Positions 8,872 through 18,489 are shown, counted from the first letter of the stretch. The stretch is DNA of 64,000 nt from Halobacterium sp. R2-5 (GCF_011734195.1 NZ_JAANTH010000003.1:62001-126000), one strand, 5' to 3'. Made by a program: numbers and translations. Notes: generated by a model not told the origin, from the letters alone.

Positions 8872-9283
8872 GGCATAGCGTAGTTGAGCTACCCACCGCT
8901 AAAGCGGTGGGATTCAGCGTGGACTCCCGTTCTGGCCACTAGCAGTGGCAGGAGAATACCTCCGTTCACGTTCAGCATCCCGCTGTTCAAGCGCACGCCC
9001 AAGGGTGCGCCTCCGCCGCCCCCAGTTTGGTTGCGACGGAGATACCGCAAGCCGATGTTCTTCGCGGCGTTGTAGTCCGCGTGATTCTCGTACCCACACT
9101 TCAGGCACTCGAAGTCCTCACTATCACGATTGTCCGGATGCGTGAACCCACATTCAGAGCACCGCTGTGACGTGTTCTCCGGGGCAACCTGTTCTCTTTG
9201 GCGCACACACTGATGAGTAACACGCTGGGCTTTCAGCAGCAGTACCGGTTCGTCAGGAGAGAGAATCCCGGAGGTTCCGGGAT
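8872..9283 (-). mobile_element. Internally deleted IS200/IS605-type element (TnpB relic, PATE-like)
   Basis: About 0.4 kb on the minus strand. It contains only the last part of a tnpB gene, then a perfect 9-bp stem hairpin (8892-8911) and a terminal actacgctatgcc (8872-8884 on plus as ggcatagcgtagt). The same 13-mer recurs at 24965-24977, which supports an element terminus. No tnpA is present. A second hairpin near 9264-9284 may be the other end, or may instead belong to the neighbouring oxidase gene. A non-autonomous or dead derivative is the simplest reading. Confidence 0.6.
8889..9206 (-). pseudogene. tnpB: tnpB C-terminal fragment (RNA-guided nuclease of IS200/IS605)
   Basis: The frame encodes the TnpB zinc ribbon, with CSECG and CLKCG knuckles separated by about 15 residues. 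It is followed by [19 protein letters not shown], which carries the last RuvC aspartate, and then the Gly-rich tail typical of haloarchaeal TnpB. The RuvC-I and RuvC-II regions and the whole N-terminus are missing, so no nuclease can be made. The 3' end, which in intact elements also encodes the guide RNA scaffold, is retained. Confidence 0.75.
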
Positions 9284-9284
9284 T
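9264..9284 (-). terminator. Hairpin at the 3' end of the multicopper oxidase gene
   Basis: aatcccgga / ggt / tccgggatt is a perfect 9-bp stem with a 3-nt loop, ending on the last base of the oxidase stop codon. In the minus direction it is followed by a pyrimidine tract (tctctctcc). It could act as a terminator for the oxidase operon, or be the terminal hairpin of the adjacent IS relic. Confidence 0.4.
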
Positions 9285-11059
9285 CAGGGGCTTCTACCCG
9301 GCGGATTGCCTTGACCGCTTCCGTCAGAGCCGTTGCCGTTACCGGGTCCTTGGCCGTTGTTCTGACCCTGTCCGGCGGAGTTACCAGCTACGACCTCGAA
9401 GTGGCGCATCATCGCCTGCTCTTCGTGTTCGAGGACGTGACAGTGCCAGGGATACCGGCCGGTGAAGTCACCGAACTTGGTGATGATCCGGACTGTTTCG
9501 TCGGGGTCGACGCGGACGACGTCCTTCGGGCCGCGTTCGTTGGGTGCGGGATCCTCGGTGCCGTCTGGGCCGCGCCCGGTTACGCGGAACTCGACGAGGT
9601 GGAGGTGGATCGGATGCGTGTGCATCGTGTTGTTTTCGAGTTCCCACACTTCGGTGGTGCCGAGCTGGGGCTTCGCATCGACGCCCCCGTCGCTGAACGT
9701 TTTCCCGTTCAGGACGTGCGTCTCGAGTCCGTCCTCCATTCGCATTCCCATCGTCATGTGGCGGGTCTCCTTGGCGGCCTGCTCGCTGTACCCCGGATGC
9801 GTCGGGAGCGATAGGTTGCGCGGATGTGCGCTGTCGTCGACGACCTTGTGGTCGGGGTCGGTGACCCGGAACTGCATGATTTCGCCGAGGTGGGTGTCGG
9901 AGTCGCCACCGCTGCCGTGGCTGCCATGGCCGCCGCCTCCATCCTGACCGCCCGAGAACGGGAATTCGGCGTCGTTCGTGACGGTGAACGTTTCGCCCTC
10001 GTGGCCAGAGAAGTCGACCACGACCTCAGCCCGCTCGAAGGGCCCCAGGACCAGGGACTCGAGGTCCTGGCCCGGGCCGATGGATACGACGTCGTTCAGT
10101 AACCCCTGGTCAGGCGCGAACTGGTAGAGAAGGGGCACGTCAGCGTCGTCCGAGTGCCCATCGTCGTCGTGACTGCCTTCAAGCGCGAGGCCGAACGTCC
10201 GGCCGTTCGACTGGTTGACGAGTCGGAACCGGTAGCGGCGGGGTTCGACCTCCATGTACGGCCACACTGCGCCGTTGACGAATGCGGTGTCGCCCGCGAA
10301 GTTCGCCACGAACGAACTTGGGTAGTGCAGCGAGCCGTCAGCTTCGAACGTCTTGTCCTGGAGCATCACCGGGACGTCGTACTCGCCGCTGGGCAGGTTC
10401 AGCCGCTGTTCGTGCGGGCTCTCGATGACGTAGAACCCGTTCAGGCCGGCGTAGTTGTTCAGCCGGCTGACGCCGAGTGCGTGGTCGTGGTAGGTCGCGG
10501 TCATCCTCGGCTGGCGGTTCGGGAGGTCGTGGACGTGCTTGACGAACCGGGGTCCGGTGGTGCCGTCCGGCGACTTCCAGGCAGTCGCCTGGCCGTCGCT
10601 TTCCGATTCGACGTTGAGCCCGTGCTGGTGGATCACAGTGCGGACCTCCGGAACGGGGCCGTCGTGGTCCGGGTAGTCCTCCGGTGAAGTACCGTGAACC
10701 CGGTCGTCGATGTCGAAGAGGTGGTCCGACGGCAGGTCGCTGTTGTCGAACCGGAGTTTGATCTGTTCGTTTCGCCGGGCTTTCACGACCGGCCCCGGGA
10801 CAGTGCCGTCGAACCCCCAGAACGTGGTCGGTGGGAGGTCCGGGTGGACCTGTTGTTCGAACTCACGAATCGGGATCTCGTAGTAGTCGGCGCCCTTCCG
10901 TTTCCCATCGGGCTCGCGGACCGACGGAATCGGGAGGGGCTGCACGAACTTCTCTAGTTCCGGCTCCGACTCCGCGGTCGCGTATCTGGGCACGGTACTG
11001 GCAGCACCGAGCGCGGCACATGCCTGTAGTAGCCGCCGTCTCGTCAGTTTCGAAGCCAT
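9284..11059 (-). CDS. Exported multicopper oxidase (CotA/bilirubin-oxidase-like)
   Basis: 591 aa. A twin-arginine signal ([16 protein letters not shown]) directs folded export. All four copper-ligand motifs are present: HQHGLN (144-149), TYHDHALG (189-196), [12 protein letters not shown] (480-491) and [16 protein letters not shown] (about 537-552), which provides type 1 and trinuclear copper ligands. The downstream Met suggests a CotA-like type 1 site. A His/Gly-rich insert ([11 protein letters not shown]) could bind metal. The C-terminus is a low-complexity Gly/Asn/Gln tail. It is the last gene of a four-gene minus-strand unit, 3 bp after an LVIVD-repeat gene. The substrate cannot be told from sequence (phenolics, metal ions or pigments are possible). 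The 3' end abuts the IS relic. Confidence 0.9.
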   Translation of the reverse strand: MASKLTRRRLLQACAALGAASTVPRYATAESEPELEKFVQPLPIPSVREPDGKRKGADYYEIPIREFEQQVHPDLPPTTFWGFDGTVPGPVVKARRNEQIKLRFDNSDLPSDHLFDIDDRVHGTSPEDYPDHDGPVPEVRTVIHQHGLNVESESDGQATAWKSPDGTTGPRFVKHVHDLPNRQPRMTATYHDHALGVSRLNNYAGLNGFYVIESPHEQRLNLPSGEYDVPVMLQDKTFEADGSLHYPSSFVANFAGDTAFVNGAVWPYMEVEPRRYRFRLVNQSNGRTFGLALEGSHDDDGHSDDADVPLLYQFAPDQGLLNDVVSIGPGQDLESLVLGPFERAEVVVDFSGHEGETFTVTNDAEFPFSGGQDGGGGHGSHGSGGDSDTHLGEIMQFRVTDPDHKVVDDSAHPRNLSLPTHPGYSEQAAKETRHMTMGMRMEDGLETHVLNGKTFSDGGVDAKPQLGTTEVWELENNTMHTHPIHLHLVEFRVTGRGPDGTEDPAPNERGPKDVVRVDPDETVRIITKFGDFTGRYPWHCHVLEHEEQAMMRHFEVVAGNSAGQGQNNGQGPGNGNGSDGSGQGNPPGRSP

Positions 11060-11062
11060 CGT

Positions 11063-12334
11063 CTACTGACCCTGATCGTGGTTCGGGACAGAATCGGCGC
11101 CGTCGAAGCCTGGTGCGCCCGGCTTGCCGCGGTCTTCGTGTAGGAACACGATCCCGCCGCCGATGTCGCTAACGACGACGAATCCGCGTGCACGCACCGC
11201 GGTCCAGAACGACGATCCGTCGGGATCGTACTCGTAGGTCTGTTCCGGGTTCGCGGGATCGGTGATGTCGTAGACGCGAGTTCCTGCGTTGTACCAGGAG
11301 GTATACAGCCGGTTCGACGTCACGTCGAAGTTGTGTGAGGTGTCCGCGAAGATGCCGTCGTTGCGGTCCTCGGCCTCGATCTCGGCGACCTGCTGGGGGT
11401 CGTCGAAGTCGGTGACGTCGAACACCCTGATGCCGCCGGACTCGCCGGCGTACGTCTCCGCGCCGACGTAGACGTGGTCACCGTCGGGCGATGGCTGGAC
11501 GTAGTGGGCGTTCCCCGGCGATGAATAGACTCGGTCCCACGGGTTGCCCTCGTCGCCCTTGTCGGCGTCCTCGGTTTCGCCGAAGGAGCTGACCTCGACC
11601 GGTTTGGCGGGGTCGCTGACGTCGAGCACGCGCGTCCCGGCGTCCCAGTACGCGAGGTAGGCGTAGTCGTCCTGCACGTAGACGTCGTGCACGAAGTTCG
11701 TCACCGAGTCGAGCTCGGAGTGGACGTCCTCGAGTACCCACCGCGACATCTCCGTGGGGTCGGTGGGGTCGCTGACGTCGACAATGATGAGCGCGCTCTC
11801 GTCGAACGGCGCCTCCTTCGCGACGTAGAGCGTGTCGTCGACGAGGTGGGCGTTATGGACGCCCGCCGGAAGCACCTGGAACGTGCTCAAGTACTTGGGG
11901 TCGGTTGGGTCACTGACGTCGTAGAGATGCGTGCCGATGTCCGCGTCCGGGTCTGGGTCGGGGTCCTCGCCCGGGCCGTGGTCGTGTTCACCGCCGCCCT
12001 GCGAACTAACCGCGAGGAGGTCGCCGTCGACTTTCACGTCGGCGATGCCCGTCCCGGGGGCGTGGAACGTCCCTACGCGCTCGGGCCGGTTCGGGTTCCG
12101 CCAGTCGACGACGGCGAATCCGTCGCCCGTGGCGACGTACGCCCACGTCTTCTGGGTGACCACCTCCTGGGCGCCGGAAACGGCCACCTCGCTGAACCGG
12201 CCGAGCGTGTCACCGTCCTTGTCACGGCCATTACCGGCCGGGCTACCGGCTGCGACGCCGGAGAGGCCGACAGCAGCGAGTAGGCCGGTCGTCTTCAGTG
12301 CTGTTCGCCGCGTGAATCGTCGGTCGTCATCCAT
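11063..12334 (-). CDS. Exported LVIVD-repeat beta-propeller protein
   Basis: 423 aa. The signal FTRRTALKTTGLLAAVGLSG is of twin-arginine type. The body is built from LVIVD-type repeats: blocks ending in LLAVS, LYVAK, AYLAY and LYTSW, each near a DVSDPTDP-like turn, which predict a beta-propeller. His/Asp-rich inserts (GGGEHDHGPGEDPDPDPDAD) may bind metal. It is 3 bp upstream of the multicopper oxidase gene and is probably cotranscribed. The two preceding genes are paralogues. No enzymatic motif is visible; the role is inferred to be a secreted or wall-bound scaffold or partner of the oxidase. Confidence 0.85.
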   Translation of the reverse strand: MDDDRRFTRRTALKTTGLLAAVGLSGVAAGSPAGNGRDKDGDTLGRFSEVAVSGAQEVVTQKTWAYVATGDGFAVVDWRNPNRPERVGTFHAPGTGIADVKVDGDLLAVSSQGGGEHDHGPGEDPDPDPDADIGTHLYDVSDPTDPKYLSTFQVLPAGVHNAHLVDDTLYVAKEAPFDESALIIVDVSDPTDPTEMSRWVLEDVHSELDSVTNFVHDVYVQDDYAYLAYWDAGTRVLDVSDPAKPVEVSSFGETEDADKGDEGNPWDRVYSSPGNAHYVQPSPDGDHVYVGAETYAGESGGIRVFDVTDFDDPQQVAEIEAEDRNDGIFADTSHNFDVTSNRLYTSWYNAGTRVYDITDPANPEQTYEYDPDGSSFWTAVRARGFVVVSDIGGGIVFLHEDRGKPGAPGFDGADSVPNHDQGQ

Positions 12335-12388
12335 TGGTGTCTTTGAAAGAGTGGTGGTCGTCGCACGATGCGTCTCGCGGGCACTCTG

Positions 12389-13645
12389 TCACTGCATGCC
12401 GGGTGAGTCGGGGCTGCCGCTGCCGTCGAAGCCGGGTGACTCACGCTTCCCCCGGTCGTTGTGGAGGACGGCGATGCCGCCGCCGATATCGCCGGCGAGG
12501 GTGAAGCTCCGGGTCGTCTTCGCGCCCCAGAACGACGTGTCATCGGTCCGGTAGCCGGCGAGCGTCTCGGGGTTCTCGGGGTCAGTGACGTCGTGGACAG
12601 TCACGCCACCGTCGTACCACGAGGCGTGCAGGCGGTTCGCCGTGACGTCGAAGTTGTGCGACGTGCGGAACCCGTCGGCGTTCGGTGGGTCGATACGCAC
12701 GAGCTCCTGGGGATCGGCCGTGTCGGAGACGTCGAAGATCTTGATGCCGCCGTAGTCGTCGTTGTCCGGATCGTCGACGAAGTTCCCGGGGAACGTCTCG
12801 GCGCCGACGTACACGAGGTCGCCGTCGGGCGACGGCTGGACGTAGTGGGCGTTCCCCGGCGGCGTCAGGTAGCGTTCCCCCGTGTATCCGTCACCGTCCG
12901 CGCCGGGGGCTTCGCCGAACTGGGTGACCAACTGTGGGTCCGTGGGGTCACTGACATCGGCGACGACCACGCCTGAATCCCAGAACGCCTGGTAGAGCAG
13001 ATCGTCCTGGACGTAGACATCGTGGCACGGACTTACGCCGCCCATCGCGAACTCTGGGAAGTCGTCTTTGAGTCGGTACTCGCCGACGACCGCCGCGTCC
13101 GATGGGTCGCGTACATCAACGACGACGGTGCGAGCCTCGCTGAACGCGGCGTCACCCGACTCGTTGACCGTGAGGTAGGCGTAGCCGTCGGCGAGGAAGT
13201 TGTTGTGAATGTGGTGGCCGACGTCCACGAACGAGATCTCCGTGGGGTCGCTGGGGTCGCTGACGTCGACCAGCGTGATGCCCGGCCCACCGTTGCTTGC
13301 CAGGCTGACGAGGTCGCCGTCGACCTTGGCGTCGAGGATACCCCCTGCCGGGTCTGAGGCCGTCATCGAACCGACTACCTCCGGCCGGGTCGGATTCCGG
13401 AGATCGACGACGGACAGGCCGTTGCCCGTCGCTACGTACGCGTAGTTCCCGTCCGTCGCGATTTCGTGAGTGCCGTCGACCGCCACCTCGCTGAACAGCC
13501 GCAGCGAGTCGTCAGTCCCGTTGCCGTTCCCGTTTCCGTTCCCGGGTGGGCTTGCGGCCGCGACGCCGGCGGTGCCGGTGAACGCGGCTAGACCAATCGT
13601 CTTGAGCGCTGTGCGTCGAGTCGTTCGCGGTATCCGGTCTGTCAT
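12389..13645 (-). CDS. Exported LVIVD-repeat beta-propeller protein
   Basis: 418 aa. Twin-arginine signal (TTRRTALKTIGLAAFTGTAG) followed by a GNGNGNG linker. Repeated units of the type GNYAYVATGNGLSVVDLRNP, with DVSDPSDP turns, identify an LVIVD-repeat propeller. It shares long stretches with the neighbour at 11063-12334 (for example GNAHYVQPSPDGD and SHNFDVT), so the two are recent tandem duplicates. It is the middle gene of the operon that ends in the multicopper oxidase. Function unknown beyond extracellular location. Confidence 0.85.
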   Translation of the reverse strand: MTDRIPRTTRRTALKTIGLAAFTGTAGVAAASPPGNGNGNGNGTDDSLRLFSEVAVDGTHEIATDGNYAYVATGNGLSVVDLRNPTRPEVVGSMTASDPAGGILDAKVDGDLVSLASNGGPGITLVDVSDPSDPTEISFVDVGHHIHNNFLADGYAYLTVNESGDAAFSEARTVVVDVRDPSDAAVVGEYRLKDDFPEFAMGGVSPCHDVYVQDDLLYQAFWDSGVVVADVSDPTDPQLVTQFGEAPGADGDGYTGERYLTPPGNAHYVQPSPDGDLVYVGAETFPGNFVDDPDNDDYGGIKIFDVSDTADPQELVRIDPPNADGFRTSHNFDVTANRLHASWYDGGVTVHDVTDPENPETLAGYRTDDTSFWGAKTTRSFTLAGDIGGGIAVLHNDRGKRESPGFDGSGSPDSPGMQ

Positions 13646-13690
13646 CGTGGAATAGCGTGGATTGTTGAGTAGCGAGCGGTTCGTTGACGG

Positions 13691-14983
13691 TTAGCGGCCC
13701 TTGCCGTTCCCGCCGCCCTTCGCGGCGGCGGGCGTGACCTTGAACACGTAGATGCCGGTCTGCATGTCGCTGGTCACGACGAGGTCGCGGGCCTCGTTGT
13801 AGTTCGCACCCCACGCCATCGGCGGTTCGCCGACGAAGCCGGCGCCGTCGGCCTGATCGGCCATATCGTCGGTGCGGTACTGGTCGGACGGCGTCGGGTC
13901 CGTCGGGTCCGAGATGTCGTAGACGACCGTCCCCTCGTGGTAGTCGCCGCTGACCAGCAACGAGTTCGACCCCTTCGAGATGACCTGGTGGTTGTGGGTC
14001 GTCCAGTCGAAGACCTCGCTGGACTCGTCCATCAGCTCGGCGTTGGGGGAGTACGTGAACCCGATGTGCTTGGGGTCGGAGACCGAGCCGTCACCCCAGC
14101 CGATGTCGAAGATGTGCTTGCCGCCGGGCGCACCGAACCCGATTTCGTCGCCGACGACGACGAGGTCTCGGTCGGGGTCGTGGCTCGCGTAGTGACAGCT
14201 ACTGAACCCGGGCTTGCCAGCGTTGAGTCGGTCTTCGGAGTAGTCCGGAAGCCCCTCGTAGCTGAATTTCCCGGCTACGGTTGGGGAGAGCGGGTCGCTG
14301 ATGTCCATGGCGACGTAGCCGTCGAATCCGCCGCCGATGAACGCGCAGTGCAGGAGGTCGCGCTCGGTATCGACGACGATGTCGTGGCAGTCCCCTGCCG
14401 GGTCGGGACTAACCACGTCGCCACCGGTGACGTCGGTCGGATCGCTCGTGTCCCAGACGCCGACGCCGTTGTGCTCGGTCGTGTAGAGCACGTCGCCCTC
14501 GGGATGGGGTTCGAGATTGTGCGTCCCTCCGGCCGGGATTCGCGACGCTTTCACCGGGTCTTCGAGTGTACCGTCGCTGTATCCGTAGTCGATGACGTCG
14601 ACGCCGTTCGGTGGCGCGTCGTCGCCGCCGCCCTCACGGCTCCGGAAGTAGAGGCCGTCGCGCCGGTCGAACTGGACGTCGCCATGCCAGACCGCATCAG
14701 ACGGTGTCGGAAATTCGTGTACCTCTGTCGGGTCTGTCGGGTCCGAGATGTCTACGAGGAATGACCCGCCCGGGCCAGTGTAACTGCCGAGCAACGCGTA
14801 CTGTCCATCGGACCGGACGTCCTCTTCGGAGTACCCACCGGCCGGGTCCGAGAGGAGGGAGTGCCCGAGCTTCTTGATCCGTCCCTTCTTCGGCTTGCTG
14901 CCCCGTGCCGCCGCGGTGCCAATACTCCCGATTGCTACCGTACTGCCCGTGATTTTGAGCAGCGTCCGTCGTGTTAACTTCAT
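13691..14983 (-). CDS. Exported LVIVD-repeat beta-propeller protein
   Basis: 430 aa. Twin-arginine signal (LTRRTLLKITGSTVAIGSIG). Repeats such as GQYALLGSYTGPGGSFLVDI and DVIDYGYSDGT, together with DISDPTDPTP turns, place it in the LVIVD family, but it is more distant from the other two than they are from each other. CHDIVV and CAFIGGG segments add cysteines not seen in the paralogues. The C-terminus is GGGNGKGR. It is the first gene of the four-gene unit, with an AT-rich promoter just upstream. No catalytic motif recognised. Confidence 0.85.
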   Translation of the reverse strand: MKLTRRTLLKITGSTVAIGSIGTAAARGSKPKKGRIKKLGHSLLSDPAGGYSEEDVRSDGQYALLGSYTGPGGSFLVDISDPTDPTEVHEFPTPSDAVWHGDVQFDRRDGLYFRSREGGGDDAPPNGVDVIDYGYSDGTLEDPVKASRIPAGGTHNLEPHPEGDVLYTTEHNGVGVWDTSDPTDVTGGDVVSPDPAGDCHDIVVDTERDLLHCAFIGGGFDGYVAMDISDPLSPTVAGKFSYEGLPDYSEDRLNAGKPGFSSCHYASHDPDRDLVVVGDEIGFGAPGGKHIFDIGWGDGSVSDPKHIGFTYSPNAELMDESSEVFDWTTHNHQVISKGSNSLLVSGDYHEGTVVYDISDPTDPTPSDQYRTDDMADQADGAGFVGEPPMAWGANYNEARDLVVTSDMQTGIYVFKVTPAAAKGGGNGKGR

Positions 14984-15453
14984 GTAACGACGAGTGAGTA
15001 TATTATGCTATAGACAATAAACATTTGGAATGTTAATTATAATTGAATGTCTGTTGTTGGTAAACAGTTCACTACAAAAGGTGGCCGAGCACCAGACCCC
15101 CGCCGTCCTGCAAAGCACCGGCCACTCTCGGCGTCCGCTCACGGCATAAACCGGCCCGCCGCGCCTCCAGCGACAGGGCCCTGTGACTCGTGACTACAGA
15201 GCGGCCAGATTCCCAACCCACGCTTCAGGAGAATACCCCGACATCGCGAAACCCAACGCGGAGACCGAGCTCGTATTCACGTGGACAGTGGCGTCGACGA
15301 CCAAACCCGAAAATCAGCCCACCAGTGCTTAGAAACCCGAAGTGTGGCTGCCGTTGCTCGTCACTGGACGAGAACGAACGATTGGTGCGAGACCGGCGTC
15401 TTGGCGACACCCGCCACACAGACTTTCCGTCTCCCACCCGAACTTCCACTCCC
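14984..15453. promoter_or_regulatory. Intergenic region with promoter of the LVIVD/oxidase operon
   Basis: 470 bp with no convincing gene. The 14999-15062 part is far more AT-rich than its surroundings. On the minus strand a taatata-like box lies about 25 nt before the ATG at 14983, consistent with a leaderless operon transcript. The half next to the DUF4112 gene has an open frame from 15190, but its Arg/Pro/Ser-rich translation does not look coding. Confidence 0.45.
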
Positions 15454-15915
15454 ATGCCCGCGGACTTCGAATCCCGCTTCGACGTCGACCTCGACGGTGA
15501 ACTCCCGGAGAACATCGACGAGGCCGCGCTCAAGCGAATGGAGACGGTCGCGTACATCCTCGACGAGAGCGTACGCGTCCCTGGCATCGGCGTCCGCATC
15601 GGTCTCGACCCGGTTCTGGGCGCACTCCCCGTCGCTGGCGACCTGGCGAGTGCCGCCTTCTCCCTGTACATCGTCGCCGAGTCGGCGTACCTCGGCGTCT
15701 CCTTCACGACGCTGGTAAAGATGCTCGCCAACATCACCATCGACGTGACCGGTGGGTCCATTCCCTACATCGGTACTGTCTTCGACGCCCTCTGGAAGGC
15801 GAACAAGCGCAACGTCGAGCTCGCACTGGACGACCTCGCCGAAGCGGCCGAAACGGACGGATCCGGCGACGAGCCAGACAGCGCCGTCGAGATCCCCGTC
15901 GAAACCAACGATTGA
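15454..15915 (+). CDS. DUF4112 family membrane protein
   Basis: 153 aa from the ATG at 15454 (MPADFESRFDVDL). The frame is open from 15190, but that extension is not protein-like. The conserved DUF4112 core is clear: RIGLDPVLGALPVAGDLASA, then a hydrophobic helix (AAFSLYIVAESAYLGVSF), then MLANITIDVTGGSIPYIGTV and FDALWKANKRNV. One or two membrane helices are expected. The family is widespread in bacteria and haloarchaea with no known biochemical role. It is monocistronic, divergent from the LVIVD operon. Confidence 0.8.
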   Translation: MPADFESRFDVDLDGELPENIDEAALKRMETVAYILDESVRVPGIGVRIGLDPVLGALPVAGDLASAAFSLYIVAESAYLGVSFTTLVKMLANITIDVTGGSIPYIGTVFDALWKANKRNVELALDDLAEAAETDGSGDEPDSAVEIPVETND

Positions 15916-16034
15916 GTGGAGCCACGGCGCTATACCACCCGCTCGGCCAGTGCTCCGACACCCTTCCGCGCTCCGCTTCGCGTCCACGTGCAGAGCGATC
16001 GTATTCCACGTCTCCAACGGATTCAACAGCGCAG

Positions 16035-17276
16035 TCAGAGGAACACGAACACCGGATAGGAGGCGGCGACCGCCAGCGATGGGGTCAGAACCCACATCGT
16101 CGCGATGCGTTTCGCCGCCGCTGGATTGAACAGACTGTTCTCGTCGAGGTCCGCTGGCCCCTCCGCGCCAACAGCCGGGACGTCTGGGATTCCGTCGCGC
16201 CGCTCTGGCGGTGCTTCGGTTCTGGCGATATCCCCGATCGTCGGGCTGGCGGGCGCCTCTTCGGTGCGTGAGGTGACTAACGCCCCCGTCGCCACCTCGA
16301 AGTCCGGACGCTCGGACGTCGGTGTGAGTAACTCTGACAGTGTCGCTGCACGGCTCGCCCGCCCCCACCCGAGCCCGATGATCATCGATGTCGTACTGAC
16401 AGCGAGACTCGCGGGGATGCCGAAGTAAGAGAGGACTGTGATGACTGTCGCACCGACGACCGAGACGATCAGCGACGCGAGAATCGGGAGCTCTGTGATC
16501 TCATCGCCGACCGTCTCCAGCGTCCGCCGGGCGATGGTGAAACCGCCCAGACCGAACGCAAACACCGCGACTAGAACCCCTTGACTGACCGAGAGTGGGC
16601 CGCCTGCGCCGACGAGGGGTGCCACGGCGTTCGCGGCGTTCGACGCGCCCGCCGAGAACGCCATGTAGCAGGCGATGACCACCACCAAGAGTGAGCCCAC
16701 GATGTCCTGGGGACTTGCGTTCGGATTCACGTAGGGGCGTGGGATTGTCCCCGAGCGGTCGAGCTGAAGGAAGTGGAGGCTGAACGTCGTAAACGCGACG
16801 TAGCGGTCGAGATACGGGTAGATGTAGCGCCCGACGCCGACCCCGACCCCGAGGCACAACAGCGGAGCCACGATCCACGCGGACACGATGACGAACATGA
16901 GCGCCCGATTGAGCGTCCCCGACGCGAGTCCCAAGCCAACGATCGCGCCGACAGCCGTCATCGAGGTCGACGCTGGAACGCCGTAGAGATTCGAAATCAG
17001 TAGTGACGCACCCGTGAAAAACAGGACGACCACGCTCGCAACGGGCGTGAACTGGATTGCGGGGACGATACTGCTGCTCATCGTGGCAATGACGTTTCGA
17101 CCGACGGTCCACGCACCGAGGAAGCCGAACACGAGGAACAGGGTCGCCGCCGTCGGCTTCCGCACGAGCCGTGACCCGACCGCCGGACCGAACGCGACGC
17201 CCGTCGAGGACCCACCGATGTTGAACCCAACAAACACGGCGACAGCAACACCCAGAATGGTTAATAGTGCGACCAT
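16035..17276 (-). CDS. PiT-family inorganic phosphate (or sulfate) permease
   Basis: About 413 aa from the ATG at 17276 (MVALLTILGVAVAVFVGFN). The frame stays open to 17348, and an ATG at 17315 is an alternative. Ten or more hydrophobic segments are visible. The two inverted PiT signatures are GFNIGGSSTGVAFGPAVGSR in the N-half and FSAGASNAANAVAPLVGAGG in the C-half. GVPASTSMTAVGAIVG and GIPASLAVSTTSMIIGLGWG are the repeated pore helices. A soluble loop rich in Glu/Arg/Pro lies near residues 320-380. The N-half signature lacks the usual NDxAN residues, as in many haloarchaeal paralogues. Likely Na+- or H+-coupled anion uptake; substrate inferred. Confidence 0.85.
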   Translation of the reverse strand: MVALLTILGVAVAVFVGFNIGGSSTGVAFGPAVGSRLVRKPTAATLFLVFGFLGAWTVGRNVIATMSSSIVPAIQFTPVASVVVLFFTGASLLISNLYGVPASTSMTAVGAIVGLGLASGTLNRALMFVIVSAWIVAPLLCLGVGVGVGRYIYPYLDRYVAFTTFSLHFLQLDRSGTIPRPYVNPNASPQDIVGSLLVVVIACYMAFSAGASNAANAVAPLVGAGGPLSVSQGVLVAVFAFGLGGFTIARRTLETVGDEITELPILASLIVSVVGATVITVLSYFGIPASLAVSTTSMIIGLGWGRASRAATLSELLTPTSERPDFEVATGALVTSRTEEAPASPTIGDIARTEAPPERRDGIPDVPAVGAEGPADLDENSLFNPAAAKRIATMWVLTPSLAVAASYPVFVFL

Positions 17277-17325
17277 CTTCTCGTAAGTGATGGTGTGACT
17301 TGTCCCCTCGAACATAATTTCTGGG

Positions 17326-17970
17326 TTATGACTTCTGAACGGGTACATCGAACGAGTCCCAGACCGCTGCTGCTACCGGCGGCACAGCAGCGATACGACG
17401 CCGACTCCGCCGTAGATACGCACCGTCTGAATCTGGAGACTCCTCATCGACAGCCGTTGGAATCCGTCCGAGTTCTCCACCACACGCATCGTCGACCGGT
17501 GGGCGGTACGCAAGGGCGACGGGAACGGGTGTGTCCTCAATCTCGAAGACGTAGTCAACGGTGCCGCTGCAGCCGCGCCAGAACTACACCAACGGGTCGA
17601 CCGAGTTGCCTTGGGCGGCGTTGATACCGTACGCGAACCGCATGGTGTGGTCGAACCCGGCCACGCGTGCAAGGCCGGCCTCGCGGTCGAAGCCACCGAG
17701 GACGCGGTCGGCGTCGCCGTCCGCGAGTGCTGTCAGGAGGCCGGTGTCACGCAGCTAGAGTTGGACCGAGCGCGGACGTACGTTGTCGTATTCGGTGACT
17801 GCGGTCAGGATGTAGAGGTCGGCAAGTGCGGAGAGGTAGCTGTCGGCGCGACGTCGAAGAGGTCGACGAGGTGCTGGTACCGAACGGGTCGGCACTGCGT
17901 TACAAATCGCCGGCACCAACCCGTGCGTTGCGTGCCGGACGCGGAAATACAGCCGGTGCGGAAGCGCCAC
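17326..17970 (-). pseudogene. Decayed DUF4143-type archaeal ATPase (C-terminal part)
   Basis: One minus-strand frame reads coherently through at least two internal stop codons. An YLSALADLYILTAVTEYDNV stretch is followed, after a TAG, by LRDTGLLTALADGDADRVLG. Later come GTVDYVFEIEDTPVPVALAY and WDSFDVPVQKS. DTGL, then an EVDFV-like motif, then PVALAY, is the ending of DUF4143 ATP-binding proteins. The P-loop half is absent. The last codons overlap the upstream region of the phosphate permease. The in-frame stops and loss of the N-terminus show it is dead. Not previously obvious, because the longest open frames here are on other frames. Confidence 0.55.
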
Positions 17971-17987
17971 CTCGAAGAGAGACGCTG

Positions 17988-18489
17988 TTAGTCTTTCTTC
18001 GAAGGTGAAGCGGTTACCTTACCGGAGGGAATCGCAATCTGGGGCATCTCCGCAGTCTCTACACAGCGCCTCATCGTCTTCGTTCTCGACCCACAACCCC
18101 CAAGTGCGTGCCCACATTCAACGCAGTTCTCCGGAATCGGCGGGAACCGGTATGCCTCGAGGAGCTCGTATATCCACAGTGCCTCCCCAATTTTTTCAGT
18201 CGCCGTTTCTTTGGCCGCGTTGAACTCGGCGAGACTCTCGAACCCAATGGTGCTCATCACGTTATACTCTTCAGCGACCTCGTCCGAGACGTGCGGGATG
18301 TTGTGAATGTGATCGAAGACAGAACGCACGAGCTTCTCGTTCGGTCGCGTGAGGCGTCGCTGCGAGCGCCTCAATCAATTCGGGTTTCTTCGGGTACCGC
18401 TCTCGTTGGGACACCTCATCGGTCGTTTTGCTGTTACTGAACCGTTGCAAGGTCGATTCAACCGTTGGATGCGGATCGTTGTCTACCAT
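17988..18489 (-). pseudogene. Frameshifted small zinc-knuckle protein
   Basis: Two overlapping minus frames make one protein if joined near 18340. The first (from the ATG at 18489, MVDNDPHPTVESTLQRF) ends in PELIEALAATPHATERE. The second continues with EKLVRSVFDHIHNIPHVS and ends with a CVECGHALGG knuckle and a Lys-rich tail. The join region is gaacgagaagctcgtgcg. The total would be about 160 aa. The family is unknown to me. The frameshift is inferred from frame continuity of acidic, haloarchaeal-like sequence. Confidence 0.45.

Noticed and set aside
13937-14764. 275-codon plus-strand ORF opposite an LVIVD gene
   Set aside because: Val/Asp-rich shadow frame without start context or motif; the LVIVD repeats and signal peptide are on the minus strand.
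17988-18374. Intact 128-aa gene
   Set aside because: Its natural N-terminus lies in a neighbouring frame (18271-18489), so a frameshift is more likely than two real overlapping genes.
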